Source: an uncultured Lachnospiraceae bacterium
GTDB lineage: Bacteria > Bacillota > Clostridia > Lachnospirales > Lachnospiraceae
Assembly: GCA_910577675.1 (NCBI GenBank)
Contig: CAJTOR010000083.1
Span: 1-8,771 of the forward strand
Direction: 5' to 3'
Length of the DNA stretch: 8,771 nt
This document shows positions 7,264 through 8,771 of this stretch, piece after piece; within the stretch, counting starts at the first letter, position 1; the number at the start of each line of letters is the position of its first letter. Position numbers and translations under genes: made by a program. The notes below the pieces were generated by a model. That model had not been told where the DNA came from and made no database searches. It worked only from the letters and a program-made list of their open reading frames with translations.

Positions 7264-8196
7264 ATGGCATATTTATTTGTACACTTTAAGGAAAAGACTT
7301 CACCTGACGGGGAGCAGGTATATTTCGCAATCAGCGAGGACGGTTTTCACTGGCAGGAAGTAAACCATGGACAGCCTGTGCTTTGGGCTTATTACGGGGA
7401 TAAGGGTGTCAGGGACTTTACGATTGCAAGATGCGAAAAGACAGGAAAATATTTTATATTCGCCACCGACCTTAGTTTGTCATATGGTATGAGAAACCAA
7501 TACCACCACTCCTGGGATGAGATTGGAAGAAATGGCAGCAAGTGTCTTTCTGTATGGGAATCAACAGACCTTGTAACATGGACGGAGCAGAAGTTAGTAA
7601 AAATAGGTGATGAAAATTTTGGCTGTCTGTGGGCACCGGATATTATCTTTGACAGGGCGAGTGGGGATTATGTACTTCACTGGTCTTCATCACACAAATG
7701 CAATAATTATGGTTTTAAGGCAATTTATTATAGCAGGACAAAAGATTTTAAAACATTTACAGCGCCAAAAGAATTGTACCGGAAAGAGGATTCCGGCGTG
7801 ATCGATTCCGCGATGTATGAGGAGGATGGAAGGTACTATCTCTTTGTGAAAAGTGAAAGTAATCCTGCAAGAATTATTTTGCTTGAATCGGAAAATGTGA
7901 CAGGACCATTTAAGCGCATAGAGGCATTTGACCAGAGCATGTCAGTAATTGAAGCCGGGCTGTATGAGGCACCGACTGCGGTAAAGCTTGAAAGCGGAAA
8001 GTGGTGCCTCTTCTTAGATTACTATGGTGTGCCGGGGGAGGGGCAGGGATACGTGCCATTTATAGCGGATAGTCTGGCGGATGGAAAATTTGTGCGTTCG
8101 GATGAGAGTTTTTGTTTTCCGTATGGGTTTAAGCATGGGACGGTTATAAAAATTAGTGGGGAGGAGTATGAGAGGGTGAGGGAGGGGTATCAGTAA
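7264..8196 (+). CDS. GH43-like five-bladed beta-propeller hydrolase (possible arabinofuranosidase)
   Basis: This 310-residue protein matches the length and repeat pattern of GH43-type propellers, with blade strands such as YFAISEDGFHW, KYFIFATD, GCLWAPDIIFD and RYYLFVKSES. The inverting GH43 triad can be placed: general base Asp51 in VRDFTIAR, pKa-modulating Asp181 in GVIDSAMYEEDG, and general acid Glu235 in LYEAPTAVK. It most resembles the Bt3655-like branch, for which alpha-L-arabinofuranosidase or related pentosidase/galactofuranosidase activities are plausible; I cannot decide between them. No signal peptide is visible. The start at 7264 is chosen because AAGGAG at 7249-7254 lies 9 bases upstream; the alternative in-frame TTG at 7246 would overlap that site. 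It is 90 bases after the GH-A gene with a hairpin between, suggesting one transcript. Confidence 0.82.
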   Translation: MAYLFVHFKEKTSPDGEQVYFAISEDGFHWQEVNHGQPVLWAYYGDKGVRDFTIARCEKTGKYFIFATDLSLSYGMRNQYHHSWDEIGRNGSKCLSVWESTDLVTWTEQKLVKIGDENFGCLWAPDIIFDRASGDYVLHWSSSHKCNNYGFKAIYYSRTKDFKTFTAPKELYRKEDSGVIDSAMYEEDGRYYLFVKSESNPARIILLESENVTGPFKRIEAFDQSMSVIEAGLYEAPTAVKLESGKWCLFLDYYGVPGEGQGYVPFIADSLADGKFVRSDESFCFPYGFKHGTVIKISGEEYERVREGYQ

Positions 8197-8225
8197 AGGG
8201 GGAGAATGTTTGGGGAGGGGGTGGG
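8174..8225 (+). repeat. Cluster of G-runs across the GH43-like stop codon (potential G-quadruplex)
   Basis: Seven G-runs of three to five bases occur: 8174-8176, 8180-8182, 8184-8187, 8198-8202, 8212-8215, 8217-8221 and 8223-8225. The last four have loops of 9, 1 and 1 bases. All lie on the coding strand, so both DNA and RNA could fold as quadruplexes. They span the last codons and the first 29 bases of the 3' region. Folding is not demonstrated, and purine-rich gene tails are common. Confidence 0.35.
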
Positions 8226-8312
8226 TTAGTAGATAGGCTTCTCTTAGGTAAAGTATAAAGAATGTTACATTGATGAAAATTGGTTGCTTATTGATTTTTA
8301 GAGAATTGAGTG

Positions 8313-8366
8313 GATTGTAGACAATGTGGCGTTGGTATATACACTAGCGCCACATTGTCTACAATT
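8313..8366. repeat. Perfect 18-bp inverted repeat, extendable to about 24 bp with wobble pairs
   Basis: Arms 8314-8331 and 8348-8365 are exact 18-base reverse complements. Pairing continues inward through 8332-8336 with 8343-8347 (two G-U pairs), leaving a 6-base loop, and outward by one G-U pair. There is no T-run after it. It lies 117 bases after the last hydrolase gene and 29 bases before a strong promoter. It may be a factor-independent 3' end of unusual form, a regulator site or a small mobile palindrome. A 9-base direct repeat (TTGCTTATT) occurs at 8284-8292 and 8365-8373 but is not symmetrically placed around the arms. Confidence 0.6.
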
Positions 8367-8394
8367 GCTTATTAGAAAAGTGCATTAATTTGGA

Positions 8395-8423
8395 TTGACA
8401 AACAATGGTAGTTATGCTACAAT
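8395..8423 (+). promoter_or_regulatory. Near-consensus sigma-A promoter
   Basis: A perfect -35 box TTGACA (8395-8400), a 17-base spacer and TACAAT (8418-8423), one mismatch from TATAAT, make this the best promoter in the window. The start point would be about 8430. No protein gene begins within the following 340 bases, so it probably drives a small RNA or a long structured leader. Confidence 0.78.
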
Positions 8424-8429
8424 ATTGGT

Positions 8430-8530
8430 ACAGTGCGAGGGGTAGTAAGATATATATGTTTGTTTGATCCTCCATCCACCCCTCTACTGTAAAGGGTGTC
8501 AGAAACTTAATTATATGCTGACACCCTGCA
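8430..8530 (+). ncRNA. Candidate structured small RNA or long 5' leader
   Basis: Structure begins at the predicted +1 of the promoter at 8395-8423. Stem 1 pairs ACAGT (8430-8434) with ACTGT (8486-8490), then after a small internal loop GAGGGGT (8437-8443) with ACCCCTC (8478-8484). Its 34-base loop contains TCCTCC (8468-8473), complementary to Shine-Dalgarno sequences. Stem 2, after three bases, is a perfect 10-bp helix (8493-8502 with 8518-8527) around an AT-rich 15-base loop. Neither stem is followed by a T-run, so the 3' end is unknown and the transcript could continue past 8530. I do not recognise a known RNA family. Alternatives are a cis-acting leader for a gene right of the window. A 3-codon ATG frame within the loop region is probably incidental. 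Confidence 0.4.
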
Positions 8531-8754
8531 TGTGCAAAGTGTGTTGATATATTATAATTAGATATGTGATTATTTGGAGAATAAAATAATTACGATATAG
8601 TAAAATAGAATGTATCAGATTTTGTCAGAAAAAGTCAGCGATGATGTCGATTCACTTGGAAGGAAATAGAAGTTTAACATAAAAGAATATAGAAAATACA
8701 TAAAAAAAGAAAAATATCACGGAAATCAATTTTCCATAAACAGAAAAAATAATG
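8531..8754. other. AT-rich non-coding stretch
   Basis: About 220 very AT-rich bases hold no reading frame with a credible ribosome binding site. A TATAAT at 8553-8558 lacks a matching -35 box. A small inverted repeat GGAAA/TTTCC (8721-8725 and 8731-8735, loop TCAAT) precedes the final promoter-like sequence. No further structure is evident. Confidence 0.4.
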
Positions 8755-8760
8755 TATAAT
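8731..8760 (+). promoter_or_regulatory. Possible promoter at the right edge
   Basis: A perfect -10 box TATAAT (8755-8760) lies 18 bases after a poor -35 match TTTCCA (8731-8736). Transcription would start near 8767 and run out of the window. The -35 half overlaps the small GGAAA/TTTCC inverted repeat, which could be a binding site. The call rests mainly on the -10 box in AT-rich DNA. Confidence 0.35.
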
Positions 8761-8771
8761 AGCACTATGAG

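Noticed and set aside
8284..8373. TTGCTTATT direct repeats as target-site duplication of an inserted palindrome
   Set aside because: The left copy is 21 bases away from the left arm while the right copy overlaps the right arm, so the geometry does not fit a simple insertion.

Overview
The window looks like chromosomal DNA from an anaerobic Clostridia-type Firmicute, probably a gut Lachnospiraceae relative. The evidence is strong AAGGAGG-type ribosome binding sites, low-to-moderate GC, a Tn-type large serine recombinase tail, a Clostridia-style second EF-G, and cytoplasmic glycan-degrading enzymes. No sequence here fixes the species.

Layout. Positions 1-165 are the last 54 codons of a large serine recombinase, so a mobile element probably ends just inside the left edge. 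After about 250 AT-rich bases comes an EF-G paralogue (423-2498) with non-canonical G3 and G4 motifs. A 20-bp perfect hairpin inside a longer imperfect fold (2521-2593) separates it from a beta-class carbonic anhydrase (2690-3253). A 315-base intergenic region (3254-3568) holds a palindrome, an intrinsic terminator and two hairpins. Three co-directional glycoside hydrolase genes follow: a GH29 alpha-L-fucosidase (3569-5050), a large clan GH-A hydrolase of unassigned family (5167-7173) and a GH43-like five-bladed propeller (7264-8196). The last 575 bases have no protein gene. They hold a run of G-tracts, a perfect 18-bp inverted repeat, a near-consensus promoter and, starting at its predicted +1, a strongly structured RNA candidate with an exposed anti-Shine-Dalgarno stretch.

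How the genes may work together. None of the three hydrolases shows a signal peptide or membrane segment, so they probably act in the cytoplasm on imported oligosaccharides. Fucosidase, a galactosidase-like or agarase-like GH-A enzyme and an arabinofuranosidase-like GH43 would together suit a fucosylated, galactose- and arabinose-containing plant or host glycan; this is inference. No transporter, regulator or sugar kinase is in the window. The EF-G paralogue and the carbonic anhydrase have no evident functional link to the hydrolases.

The most interesting leads are the candidate small RNA at about 8430-8530, the altered GTPase motifs of the EF-G paralogue, and the unassigned GH-A enzyme. I see no CRISPR array, tRNA, rRNA, complete insertion sequence or clear defence system.
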